Positions 41,237-49,941 of a DNA stretch of 64,000 nt are shown here, in pieces. This DNA is from Rhodohalobacter sp. 614A (GTDB lineage Bacteria; Bacteroidota; Rhodothermia; Balneolales; Balneolaceae), in the NCBI RefSeq assembly GCF_021462415.1, contig NZ_JAKEDS010000001.1, positions 964,273 through 1,028,272 of the forward strand. Reading direction: 5' to 3'. Below the pieces are notes generated by a model. It saw nothing but the letters and a program-made list of their open reading frames with translations, was not told the origin of the DNA and ran no database searches. Each line of letters opens with the position of its first letter. Position 1 is the first letter of the stretch. The translations under genes and the position numbers were made by a program.

Positions 41237-42196
41237 ATGATGTATAAAAGAACGGCTCTTTTTTTATTGCTATTTGGGTTGATAACAGCAAATGCTCTGG
41301 CTCAATACAAAACGGAAATGGTGGTTGCGAAAGATGGAAGTGGCGATTACAAAACCATTCAGGCGGCAATTGATGATACGAAGTCATTTCCATCCGAACG
41401 AATCACGATTTACATCAAAGATGGAATCTACAAAGAGAAAGTGAAGGTACATTCCTGGAATACCAACCTGTCGTTGATTGGCGAAAGTAAAGAGAAAACA
41501 ATCATTACGTATGACGATTATTTTGATAAAATTGACCGCGGACGAAACAGCACATTTTTTACGTACACAGTACTGGTTGAAGCAAATGACTTTCATGCCG
41601 AAAATCTTACAATCGAAAATACAGCGGGAAAAGTTGGCCAGGCCGTAGCTCTTCATGTAGAGGCTGACCGCGTTTCATTTAATAATTGCCGAATTTTAGG
41701 AAATCAGGATACGGTTTTTGTCTCCGGAGATGGAGCTCGCCAATATTTTAAAGATTGCTATATCGAAGGTACCACAGATTTTATTTTTGGGGAAGCCACT
41801 GCCGTTTTTGAAAATTGTACTCTCCATTCAAAAGGCAATTCATACATCACAGCCGCTTCAACTCCGGAAAGCAGTAAACACGGACTGGTTTTTAAAAATT
41901 GTCGGTTAACCGCTGCGGAAGGTGTTACAAAAGTGTATTTGGGGCGTCCCTGGAGAAATTTTGCACGAACGGTGTTTTTAAATAGCAAGATGGGCGATCA
42001 TATTATCCCCAAAGGTTGGCACAATTGGGGAAAACCGGAAGCAGAAACCACCGTTTATTATGGAGAGTATGGGAATTCAGGTTCCGGTTTTAAGGCCGAA
42101 TCCCGTGTGGATTGGTCTCATATTCTCACTAAAGATCAAGCTGAAACGTATACATTGAATAAAATTTTTGGTGATTGGAAAGTAGCCGACAAGTAG
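41237..42196 (+). CDS. Pectin methylesterase, CE8 family (second copy)
   Basis: 319 residues, signal peptide ending near NALAQ, with the same CE8 series: GDYKTIQAAIDDTKSFPSER, KVGQAVALHVEADRVSFNNC, QDTVFVSGDGARQYFKDCYI, GTTDFIFGEATAVFENC and YLGRPWRNFARTVFLNSKM. It is clearly paralogous to the preceding gene but well diverged, so the pair is an old duplication and may differ in attack pattern or preferred ester density. It is the last recognisable gene of the pectin locus. Confidence 0.95.
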   Translation: MMYKRTALFLLLFGLITANALAQYKTEMVVAKDGSGDYKTIQAAIDDTKSFPSERITIYIKDGIYKEKVKVHSWNTNLSLIGESKEKTIITYDDYFDKIDRGRNSTFFTYTVLVEANDFHAENLTIENTAGKVGQAVALHVEADRVSFNNCRILGNQDTVFVSGDGARQYFKDCYIEGTTDFIFGEATAVFENCTLHSKGNSYITAASTPESSKHGLVFKNCRLTAAEGVTKVYLGRPWRNFARTVFLNSKMGDHIIPKGWHNWGKPEAETTVYYGEYGNSGSGFKAESRVDWSHILTKDQAETYTLNKIFGDWKVADK

Positions 42197-42435
42197 TTGA
42201 CAGGCAAATATATAGGTGACTTTTATCAGGAGGGAATCATCATCAAGTTTTGGTTTTGAAGACGCAGATATAGTCGAAAACCAGCCCTATAGGAAGGAAT
42301 ATCTAATCTTTTATCTGTCGGGCAAAAAACAAATATCCACAGAGAACATTTCTTCGTATTTTCTATATACTCTTTTGGTTTGATGCTATTCGATAAGAGG
42401 CTTATTTTCGTTGCACCACATCAATCAGAATAAAT

Positions 42436-42651
42436 ATGTCAGAAAAGGAACGCCCGAGTTTCGAAGAAGCTTTAGTGAAGTTGGAAGCAATAGTTGAAAA
42501 ACTGAGCAGCCAGGAAATTACTCTTGAAAAATCTGTTGAACTCTATGAAGAAGGTCTCCGGCTTTCAAAAATTTGTTCAGAAACACTTGAAAATGCTGCA
42601 CTCAAAATAGAACAGATTGATCAATCCAAGAATACAGACAAAGAGACTTAA
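42436..42651 (+). CDS. xseB: Exodeoxyribonuclease VII small subunit
   Basis: 71 residues with the XseB pattern: SFEEALVKLEAIVEKLSSQE, then ITLEKSVELYEEGLRLSKIC. It pairs with XseA (not in the window) to degrade single-stranded DNA. The stop lies 9 bases before dxs; xseB next to isoprenoid genes is common in bacteria. Confidence 0.94.
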   Translation: MSEKERPSFEEALVKLEAIVEKLSSQEITLEKSVELYEEGLRLSKICSETLENAALKIEQIDQSKNTDKET

Positions 42652-42660
42652 TCAACGATT

Positions 42661-44586
42661 ATGGATGAACTTTACAAACCTGAACCGGGATCGCTGCTGA
42701 AAGATATTCACACTCCAGACGACCTTAAGCAATTAAAGCCCGAACAACTGCAGGAAGTCTGTGATGAACTCCGGCAGTTTATCATTGATATGGTTTCTGT
42801 CCACGGCGGGCACTTTGGTGCAAGCCTTGGCGTGGTTGAATTGACCGTTGCTCTCCATTATGTGTACAATACACCCGAAGATAAGATTGTTTGGGATGTT
42901 GGTCACCAGGCATACGGGCATAAAATTTTAACGGGTCGGCGTGAGGAGTTCCATACCAACCGGAGATACCAGGGGCTTTCAGGATTTCCGAAACGAACCG
43001 AAAGCGAGTATGATACTTTTGGTGTTGGCCATTCCAGTACATCCATTTCAGCCGGATTGGGAATGGCGATTGCGCGGGATTTAAATAAAGGAAAAAATAA
43101 AGTGGTTTCTGTGATTGGCGATGGAGCTATGACCGGCGGAATGGCTTTTGAAGCGCTGAATAATGCCGGTGCTCTCAAATCCGACATGCTGGTGATTTTG
43201 AATGACAACAACATGTCGATTGATCCCAATGTAGGTGCCCTCAAAGAATATCTTGCCGAGATTACCACGAGTAAGACATTCAATAAAATGCGGGATGAGA
43301 TTTATGATCTGCTCGGTCATTTTAAATCGGCCGGTGACAAAATGCGCAAAGTGGCTTCAAAACTGGAACGTGCCATGACTGCAGCGATCACTCCCGGCGC
43401 ACTTTTCCAGGCATTAGGTTTTAAATATTATGGCCCGATTGATGGACACAATGTAGATGGCCTTCGTCGTCACCTTGAAGATCTGAAAACGGTATCCGGT
43501 CCAAAATTGCTCCACATCGTAACGGTAAAAGGCAAGGGATTTGCACCGGCTGAACGGGAGCAAACCAAATGGCACGCTCAAAGTAGTCCATTTGACAAAA
43601 TTACCGGCCAGCCACTTTCAGCCCCGAAAAAGACAAAAGAACAACCGCCAAAATACCAGGATGTTTTCGGGCAGGCTCTGGTTGAACTGGCCGAAGAGAA
43701 TGAAGATATCGTGGCCATTACCCCGGCTATGCCCAGCGGTTCAAGCCTTTGGCCAATGATGAACAGATTCCCGGACCGTGCATTTGATGTAAGCATTGCC
43801 GAACAGCACGCCGTTACTTTTGCAGCCGGACTGGCGGCAGAAGGAAAGAAAGCATTTGCTGCTCTTTACTCTACGTTTTTGCAACGTGGGTATGATCAGG
43901 TGGTTCATGATGTGGCTATTCAGAAGTTGCCTGTTGTTTTTTGTATTGACCGCGCCGGTCTTGTCGGCGCCGATGGCCCCACACATCACGGATTGTATGA
44001 TATTTCCTATTTGCGGGCTCTTCCAAATATGGTGGTTTCTTCGCCGATGAATGAACAGGAACTTCGCGATATGCTTTACACTGCATCAGAATACAACGAA
44101 GCAGCCTGGGCCATTCGATATCCACGGGGCAGATCAACCGGAATGGATGTGCGAAAAGAGTTTCATGATGTCGAGTTAGGAAAAGGCCGAATTATTTCTG
44201 AGGGTGAGAAAGTAGCGATTCTGAGTTTTGGCCCTATTGGAAACTATGTGCTTGAAGCCCGAACCGAACTTGAAAAAGAAGAAATCAACCCAGGGCATTT
44301 CGATATGCGATTTGCCAAGCCGCTGGACACGGAATTGATCGATCATGTTCTTGCCAATTATGAGAAGATTATTACGATTGAAGATGGAACTATTCTTGGT
44401 GGATTTGGCTCAGCCGTTGCCGAATATGTGGTTGAAAAAGGCGCCGGAATTCCGGTCAAAATCATGGGTGTTCCGGATAGAATTGTTGAGCACGGAACTC
44501 AACGGGAACTTCATGATGAAGTAGGAATTGGCCCGGACGGAATTATGGAAGAGGTGAAAAAGGCGTACGGCGTTTTGGTGGACTAA
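42661..44586 (+). CDS. dxs: 1-deoxy-D-xylulose-5-phosphate synthase
   Basis: A 641-residue thiamine-diphosphate enzyme that condenses pyruvate and glyceraldehyde-3-phosphate in the first step of the MEP isoprenoid pathway. Seen: VGHQAYGHKILTGRR, the ThDP motif GDGAMTGGMAFEALNNAG ending in NDNNMSI, SIAEQHAVTFAAGLAAEG and DRAGLVGADGPTHHG. Full length. It follows xseB by 9 bases. Confidence 0.96.
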   Translation: MDELYKPEPGSLLKDIHTPDDLKQLKPEQLQEVCDELRQFIIDMVSVHGGHFGASLGVVELTVALHYVYNTPEDKIVWDVGHQAYGHKILTGRREEFHTNRRYQGLSGFPKRTESEYDTFGVGHSSTSISAGLGMAIARDLNKGKNKVVSVIGDGAMTGGMAFEALNNAGALKSDMLVILNDNNMSIDPNVGALKEYLAEITTSKTFNKMRDEIYDLLGHFKSAGDKMRKVASKLERAMTAAITPGALFQALGFKYYGPIDGHNVDGLRRHLEDLKTVSGPKLLHIVTVKGKGFAPAEREQTKWHAQSSPFDKITGQPLSAPKKTKEQPPKYQDVFGQALVELAEENEDIVAITPAMPSGSSLWPMMNRFPDRAFDVSIAEQHAVTFAAGLAAEGKKAFAALYSTFLQRGYDQVVHDVAIQKLPVVFCIDRAGLVGADGPTHHGLYDISYLRALPNMVVSSPMNEQELRDMLYTASEYNEAAWAIRYPRGRSTGMDVRKEFHDVELGKGRIISEGEKVAILSFGPIGNYVLEARTELEKEEINPGHFDMRFAKPLDTELIDHVLANYEKIITIEDGTILGGFGSAVAEYVVEKGAGIPVKIMGVPDRIVEHGTQRELHDEVGIGPDGIMEEVKKAYGVLVD

Positions 44587-44637
44587 ACCCCATTGAAAGG
44601 ATACAAGAATTCAGATATTATATAAAACTATTCTTCC

Positions 44638-45639
44638 TTGTCTTTAACTCTCGACGACTTTGATTACGACCTCCCCGAAGAACTGATTGCCCAAAAACCA
44701 GCCACTCCCCGCGATCACTCCCGGCTGTTGATCTACAATCGATCCACCCAAAAAATTACGGACGATTTTTTTTACAACATCGGCAATTACCTTCCCGAAG
44801 CAACCTCTTTAGTAGTAAATAACAGCAAAGTTGAGAAATGCCGTTTATTGTTCAATGAGGGTAAAGTTGAGATTTTTGTCACCAAAGCCATTGATGGCAA
44901 AACCGTTGAAGCAATGGTTCGTCCGGGAAAAAAGTTCAAGACCGGCAAGAAAATAGCACTTACGGATCAACTCTCAGCCGAAACGAAAGAGATCACCGAA
45001 GATGGACTAAGAATTATCCGGCTTTCTCATTCTTTGGATGATCCTGCTTTCGGTCCATTCAAACACACGCCCTTCCCGCCGTACATAGAACGGGACGAAT
45101 CCTTGGCCGATCGCTATCAAACCGTGTATGCCAAAGACCAGGGAAGTAAAGCGGCGCCAACGGCCGGCCTACATTTCACGCCGGAACTGTTGGAGAAACT
45201 GAAAAATCAGGGGATTGAAAAGAAAGAAGTAACCCTGCACGTGGGTTTGGGAACATTCGCTCCGGTTAAAGCCGAAAAAATTGAAGATCACATCATGCAT
45301 AGTGAGTGGTTTCGGATTACAAAAAAGCAGGCAACGGAACTCAATCAAGCCAAAAGTATAACGGCAGTTGGAACAACAAGTGTCCGGGTTTTGGAATCGG
45401 CCCCGAAGGAGGAGGGAAAATTCAGAGCCTGTTCAGGAGATACAGATATTTTTATTACTCCGGGGTACAAGTTCAAATCAGTTGACCATCTCATCACCAA
45501 CTTTCACTTGCCAAAAAGTACACTTCTGATGTTGGTTTCAGCCTTTACAAGCCTGGAAGAATCGAGGCAAATTTATCAGCATGCAGTTGAGGAAAAATAT
45601 CGATTTTACTCTTTTGGGGATGCAATGTTGATTTTGTGA
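44638..45639 (+). CDS. queA: S-adenosylmethionine:tRNA ribosyltransferase-isomerase
   Basis: 333 residues starting SLTLDDFDYDLPEELIAQKP, with HSRLLIYNRSTQKITDDFF, GSKAAPTAGLHFTPELLEKL, VTLHVGLGTFAPVKAE and ITNFHLPKSTLLMLVSAF. It performs the epoxyqueuosine-forming step in queuosine tRNA modification. The start must be the TTG at 44638: an in-frame stop lies 15 bases upstream, no ATG intervenes, and the conserved N-terminus begins right after it. No good ribosome-binding site is seen. Confidence 0.94.
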   Translation: MSLTLDDFDYDLPEELIAQKPATPRDHSRLLIYNRSTQKITDDFFYNIGNYLPEATSLVVNNSKVEKCRLLFNEGKVEIFVTKAIDGKTVEAMVRPGKKFKTGKKIALTDQLSAETKEITEDGLRIIRLSHSLDDPAFGPFKHTPFPPYIERDESLADRYQTVYAKDQGSKAAPTAGLHFTPELLEKLKNQGIEKKEVTLHVGLGTFAPVKAEKIEDHIMHSEWFRITKKQATELNQAKSITAVGTTSVRVLESAPKEEGKFRACSGDTDIFITPGYKFKSVDHLITNFHLPKSTLLMLVSAFTSLEESRQIYQHAVEEKYRFYSFGDAMLIL

Positions 45640-45647
45640 AATGGAAT

Positions 45648-45854
45648 TCACTCCCCTTCATACTGCTGCTTGTACGCTTTTGTGATCTTTTGATTCATAT
45701 GCCGCTTGTAATTCTGAAATTCATAACGGCTGACCGTAAATTCGGAATGATAATTTCCGTCGTTACAGTCCACACTTAGTTTATTGGGTTCTTCCGTCTC
45801 TGTGATAACAACCTGAATATCACCAAGTTTATATGATTCTACTTCTTTAGACAT
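45648..45854 (-). CDS. Small protein of unknown function (68 aa)
   Basis: I do not recognise this gene. It encodes 68 residues with a mixed beta/alpha pattern (YKLGDIQVVITETEEPNKLS, then YEFQNYKRHMNQKITKAYKQ), no signal peptide and no membrane segment. It is convergent with queA (8-base gap), and the frame starts with a proper ATG. Length and composition look coding but no function can be given. Confidence 0.55.
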   Translation of the reverse strand: MSKEVESYKLGDIQVVITETEEPNKLSVDCNDGNYHSEFTVSRYEFQNYKRHMNQKITKAYKQQYEGE

Positions 45855-45953
45855 GTATAAATTCTTTTTTGATGTGGCTAAAGATACAAGAATTAAACAG
45901 TAAATTTATAGAAGTTGAATAATAGCAGTAGAAGCTCGTTATTCTAAAAGAGC

Positions 45954-46211
45954 ATGAACTTTATTAGTATTGATCTCATGAGTGAATCATCCACAAAAAA
46001 GCTGATCAAGGAAATCGAATCGCTCCCTGTTGAAGAAAGAGCAATGGTTGCGGAATCTGTTCTGGAATCATTAAATCCAGTTGATGCAAATATTGAAAAA
46101 AGATGGATTGACATAGCCGAAGAGAGACTGAAAGAAATAAAGTCTGGTAAAGTAAAGGCAATCGAGGGGGATCGGGTTTTTGATAGAATTCAACGCCGAT
46201 TTTCAAAATGA
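45954..46211 (+). CDS. Addiction-module antitoxin (Unstab_antitox-type)
   Basis: 85 residues (77 from the alternative ATG at 45978). STKKLIKEIESLPVEERAMV, ESVLESLN and a W-x-x-x-A-E-x-R motif (IEKRWIDIAEERLKEIKSGK) match the small antitoxin family usually paired with RelE/ParE toxins. The stop overlaps the following toxin-like gene by four bases (ATGA). The antitoxin itself looks intact. Confidence 0.85.
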   Translation: MNFISIDLMSESSTKKLIKEIESLPVEERAMVAESVLESLNPVDANIEKRWIDIAEERLKEIKSGKVKAIEGDRVFDRIQRRFSK

Positions 46212-46387
46212 ACTATAGCTTCCACTCTGAATCTTGGACGAGAGTAAGTAAAAATATTCGAAGAATTCTGTTGTCTCGGTTTCCTTTTGGTGTTTTATAT
46301 CATTTTGATTCGAAAGAAGAACAAATTTTTATAGTAGCTGTAATGCACTTGCGCAGAGAACCAGATTATTGGAGAGATCGCGCGTAA
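46208..46387 (+). pseudogene. RelE/ParE-type toxin with large internal deletion
   Basis: A 59-residue frame. The first residues, MNYSFHSE, look like the normal ParE start. They join directly to SWTRVSKNIRRILLSRFPFG and VLYHF, then VAVMHLRREPDYWRDR, which is the C-terminal half of the family. About 35-40 residues (the first helices of the toxin) are missing without loss of frame. Full-length relatives are about 95-100 residues. It is probably inactive, though a short peptide could still bind the antitoxin. It is translationally coupled to the antitoxin by ATGA overlap. Confidence 0.75.
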
Positions 46388-46392
46388 TTCTA

Positions 46393-47424
46393 TCATTTCG
46401 TCAACTGCCTTTTACGCCGGCCATCGGCATTCATCAAAAAGAGATGAGGCTCACCGTGTTCGGTAGAAAGATAGGCAATCCGACTTCCGTTGGGAGACCA
46501 TGAGCCATAAAACTCATGATAACTGGAATTCGTTAGCTGGGTGATTTCTTCACTCTTCATATCCATCACATAAAGATCAAAATAACCAGACCGGTTTGAA
46601 GAGAAGAGAATTTTATCTCCTTTCGGCGACCAAACCGGGGCAATATCAATGGATGGAGAATTCTTCGTTAAAAGTTTCATATTTGAGCCGTCAGCATTCA
46701 TCACAAAAATATCAAACGAACCGAGTCGGTTGGAGATAAAAGCAATTTGCTTTCCATCGGGTGACCATACCGCATCAATATCATACGAGTCGGAATTGGT
46801 AAGACGGGTTTGGTCGGAACCGTCTTTATTCATGACATAAATTTCTGGGCGATAATCCCGGTCGGAAATGAACACGATTTTTTCCCCATCGGAAGAGAAT
46901 CTTGGATGAACATCCGTTGCGAGATTATTCGTAATGGGCACCCGGTCTTTTCCCTGGCGGTTCATCGTATAGATTTCGTAATCGCCCTCTTCGCTCTTGA
47001 AATGAGCAACAATTATATCGCCTTTAGGCGACCATGATGGGCGGTATCCATCGCGGGCATAAGTTTCGTAAAGGCCTTTTACATTATAAATGACGGTATC
47101 GGGAGCGAAGGGCGGAATTTCGCTTGGGCGGTCGGAATAAAACGCCAGCCATTCGCCATTCGGAGCCCATTCGGGATAAATATCATTGGCCGGATGATTG
47201 GTAATTTGTTGCTGTTCCATGCTCCAGATATCAATAGTGTAAACATTATAATCGCCTGAATGAGCCGCAGAGTAAGCAATCACCATTCCGTTTGGCGCCC
47301 AGGAAGGCCCGTTATGAAGGCTTTTGGGTGTATATGTCTGAGCACAGAGGCTCAACGGTATCAAAAGTGAAAAAAGAAAGGCCATTGATACCTTCAAAAA
47401 GCGAGAAGAAATGTGAGTGTTCAT
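46393..47424 (-). CDS. TolB-like beta-propeller (PD40 repeat) secreted protein
   Basis: 343 residues with a signal peptide (ends near LSLCAQ) and six or seven WD40-like/PD40 repeats, each with the pattern W-S-P-x-G-x-x-I-A-F/Y followed by D-I-F/Y-V-M-N-A-D-G. Examples: SPDGKQIAFISNRLGSFDIF and SPKGDKILFSSNRSGYFDLY. Unlike true TolB it has no N-terminal domain and no pal-tol neighbours, so it is a stand-alone periplasmic or surface propeller. The role is unknown. Confidence 0.85.
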   Translation of the reverse strand: MNTHISSRFLKVSMAFLFSLLIPLSLCAQTYTPKSLHNGPSWAPNGMVIAYSAAHSGDYNVYTIDIWSMEQQQITNHPANDIYPEWAPNGEWLAFYSDRPSEIPPFAPDTVIYNVKGLYETYARDGYRPSWSPKGDIIVAHFKSEEGDYEIYTMNRQGKDRVPITNNLATDVHPRFSSDGEKIVFISDRDYRPEIYVMNKDGSDQTRLTNSDSYDIDAVWSPDGKQIAFISNRLGSFDIFVMNADGSNMKLLTKNSPSIDIAPVWSPKGDKILFSSNRSGYFDLYVMDMKSEEITQLTNSSYHEFYGSWSPNGSRIAYLSTEHGEPHLFLMNADGRRKRQLTK

Positions 47425-47604
47425 AGGTTCACCCCATCAATTGAAAGAAAAGAATACCAGTACTATTGTAATAAGACGGAAGTATGGAGTCAATTATTTT
47501 GTGAAAATCGGAAAAAATTCTGCTTTTAATCAAAGCTTTTGCAGAGGTTCTGATATCAATTTGTTAGATTAAAAATCGACTCTTAACAATGAAATGTTCA
47601 GCGT

Positions 47605-48057
47605 ATGAAGAGAATAATAACGTTCGTACTAATCCTATTTTTTCTGATTCCGGCCGCTTTTGCGCAAGAAGCGAATGAGAAAGAGACCCTGGAAAACCTA
47701 CTGACTGAATTCCTGGATGGCGCCTCTTCAAATGATGCAGAAATCCACAACCGGTTTTGGGCAGAGGACTTGATTTACACAAGTTCAAATGGAGAGCGGG
47801 TTGCCAAAAAGGAGATCATGGACGGCCTCAGGAGTAGCGACGATTCAATCCATTCCGATACGCCAAAATATCATGCCGAAGAAACGCAGATTCGTTTATT
47901 TGATGACATAGCCGTTGTTGCGTTTAAACTGGTTGCCATTTCAGATTTGCCGGGAGAGCCGGAACGAATGGAATTCTACAACACCGGTACTTTTCAAAAA
48001 CGCGATGGCCACTGGAAAGCTGTTGCCTGGCAGGCCACGCGAATTCCGGAAGATTGA
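47605..48057 (+). CDS. Secreted NTF2-like (DUF4440-type) protein
   Basis: 150 residues: a signal peptide (ends near AAFAQ), then an SnoaL/NTF2-like fold with ENLLTEFLDGASSNDAEIHN, FWAEDLIYTSSNGERVAKKE and the final strand DGHWKAVAWQATRIP. Small cone-shaped proteins of this family bind or act on varied small ligands, and the function here cannot be assigned. It is divergent from the propeller gene and is followed by the BtuF-like gene 43 bases later. Confidence 0.8.
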   Translation: MKRIITFVLILFFLIPAAFAQEANEKETLENLLTEFLDGASSNDAEIHNRFWAEDLIYTSSNGERVAKKEIMDGLRSSDDSIHSDTPKYHAEETQIRLFDDIAVVAFKLVAISDLPGEPERMEFYNTGTFQKRDGHWKAVAWQATRIPED

Positions 48058-48100
48058 CAATGAACTCCTCTATCAAGAGGGCAGAAAAAACAAACTCAAT

Positions 48101-48838
48101 ATGCCACCAAACTCAATCGTAAGTCTCGTTCCTTCACTGACAGAACTTCTGTTTGATTTGGGGATTGGCGAGCAAGTTTCCGGCAGGACACGGTTTTGTA
48201 TTCATCCCAAAGATCAGGTGGCAGAGGTTCCGGTTGTTGGCGGAACGAAAAATCCGAGGTTGGATAAAATCCGGGAGATTGAACCGGATCTCATCATCGC
48301 CAATAAAGAAGAAAACCGACGGGAAGACATTGAAGAACTAAAGCGCGATTTTGATGTGTATGTCTCTGAAGTGTCGAACATAAACGAAGCGCTGTTCACC
48401 ATTCATGATATTGGTTGGAAATGCGGTGTGGAAGAGAAATCCAAAAAACTGATTCACACAATTCAGGAGAGAATGGAAGGAGTTCCCGATGAAAAACCGA
48501 TGACCGCCGCATATATGATCTGGCGCGATCCCTGGATGAGTGTAGGTGGAGATACTTACATTCACTCTGTTATGGATCATTGGAATCTCAGGAATGTTTA
48601 TGCGGATAAGACCCGCTATCCAAATATTTCGCTGGAAGAAATTTCCTACAAAAAACCGGACGTCATTTTGTTGAGCAGTGAACCTTATCCCTTTAAAGAA
48701 AAACACATCAAAGAAGTGAGTGATGTTTGCAAAGGAACAAGTATAATTCTTGTGAATGGCGAATGGTTTAGCTGGTATGGTTCCGGAATGGTAAAGGCTT
48801 TTGAGCAGTTAAACGTGTTGCGCCGGGCAATTGCATAG
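48101..48838 (+). CDS. BtuF-like helical-backbone ligand-binding protein without signal peptide
   Basis: 245 residues beginning NSIVSLVPSLTELLFDLGIG, then FCIHPKDQVAEVPVVGGTKN, LIIANKEENRREDIEEL and MIWRDPWMSVGGDTYIHSVM, characteristic of cobalamin/iron-type periplasmic binding proteins. The ATG at 48101 sits directly before the conserved first strand, so no signal peptide is encoded; the longer in-frame start (47915) overlaps the previous gene and yields no signal either. No ABC transporter gene is nearby. It may act in the cytoplasm. Confidence 0.82.
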   Translation: MPPNSIVSLVPSLTELLFDLGIGEQVSGRTRFCIHPKDQVAEVPVVGGTKNPRLDKIREIEPDLIIANKEENRREDIEELKRDFDVYVSEVSNINEALFTIHDIGWKCGVEEKSKKLIHTIQERMEGVPDEKPMTAAYMIWRDPWMSVGGDTYIHSVMDHWNLRNVYADKTRYPNISLEEISYKKPDVILLSSEPYPFKEKHIKEVSDVCKGTSIILVNGEWFSWYGSGMVKAFEQLNVLRRAIA

Positions 48839-48845
48839 AGAATTT

Positions 48846-49937
48846 CTATGGTCTTAAAACAATATCCACAAGTTCGCCGGGCATGAGTTGAACATCAATC
48901 GAATCGGCCATGGCGATTTTTATGGGCAAACCGCTCTCAAAAATGGCGCCGGGTCTCTGGATGTTCCGCTGCAAAAGACGAATGTGTCCACCGACTTCCT
49001 CGATTGTGGATTCAAAGAATGTTCGGTCTGCTTTTCGGGTTCGCACCTGAACGTTCATACCGACTTCAGGAGTTTGCGCAAATGGCTGCCGGACGTATCC
49101 AACGATATGCTTTGGTACACGTGATTCAACTACCAAGATAGAATCGCCGCGTGAAACAAACTCTCCAGTACGGTTTTGAACAGAACTGATTACGCCGCTG
49201 ATGGGTGCATAAAATGGCGTGGGACCAAACTCTGCAAGAATGGCCTCCATCTGTTGTTCCTGAACTTTGATGGCTGCCAAAACAGGATTTCTATCTCTTC
49301 GGTCTGCATAGGAAGTATACTCTTCAATTTCAACGATGCGGTCGGAATAATAATCCAGCATATTTTGGTACTCATCAACCTGAACCTCAAACAATTGGAG
49401 TTTGGTTTCGACCGAATCAAAGCGTTGCCTGGAAATCAGGTCGCGATTCCACAAGTCTTCAAATCGTTCATATTCCGCTTCGGCCTGTTGCCTTAGAAGC
49501 TGTGCCTGGGCCAACGAAATTCGTGTTTCCATCTGGTTGATTTTCAACTCCTCAAGATTCAGCCGTACTCGTTGTTCTTCCAGCACAGGTTCACGGGTTT
49601 GTTTGATTCGATCGATTTCAGACTGAATCAAATTCAACTGTGCCCGGAGAAAAACACTGTCCCGGGGAAATACCTGCCCAAGGAGCTGACCCTGCTGAAC
49701 CTCATTAAACTCATCGTAATAAAAATTGATCAGCGTTCCATCGACCGGGCTGGAAATGGCGGCGCGATCCCCAACCACTTGCCCGATGAGTGTGGGGTGG
49801 CTTGTGGTATCCCGCCAAAGATAAATGACGGCTACTCCCACGCACAGAAAAACAATAATTGGTAGTACCCGAACACGGAACTCACGAAGGCGCTGTTTTC
49901 TCGGAATTGGAATCGGTTCAAACGTGTTTTCTGCCAT
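48846..49937 (-). CDS. HlyD-family membrane fusion / periplasmic adaptor protein
   Basis: 363 residues. A short cytoplasmic basic N-terminus and one membrane segment (about 23-41, VLPIIVFLCVGVAVIYLW) precede a lipoyl-like half-motif (ISSPVDGTLINFYYDEFNEV), a long coiled-coil hairpin (about 100-215) and a closing lipoyl half and beta-barrel (PTPFYAPISGVISSVQNRTG). I chose the ATG at 49937 because a clear GGAGG lies 9 bases upstream. It follows the DUF4956 gene at once. No exporter pump or TolC is adjacent, so its partner is likely the DUF4956/VTC unit (inference). Confidence 0.88.
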   Translation of the reverse strand: MAENTFEPIPIPRKQRLREFRVRVLPIIVFLCVGVAVIYLWRDTTSHPTLIGQVVGDRAAISSPVDGTLINFYYDEFNEVQQGQLLGQVFPRDSVFLRAQLNLIQSEIDRIKQTREPVLEEQRVRLNLEELKINQMETRISLAQAQLLRQQAEAEYERFEDLWNRDLISRQRFDSVETKLQLFEVQVDEYQNMLDYYSDRIVEIEEYTSYADRRDRNPVLAAIKVQEQQMEAILAEFGPTPFYAPISGVISSVQNRTGEFVSRGDSILVVESRVPKHIVGYVRQPFAQTPEVGMNVQVRTRKADRTFFESTIEEVGGHIRLLQRNIQRPGAIFESGLPIKIAMADSIDVQLMPGELVDIVLRP

Positions 49938-49941
49938 TGCT

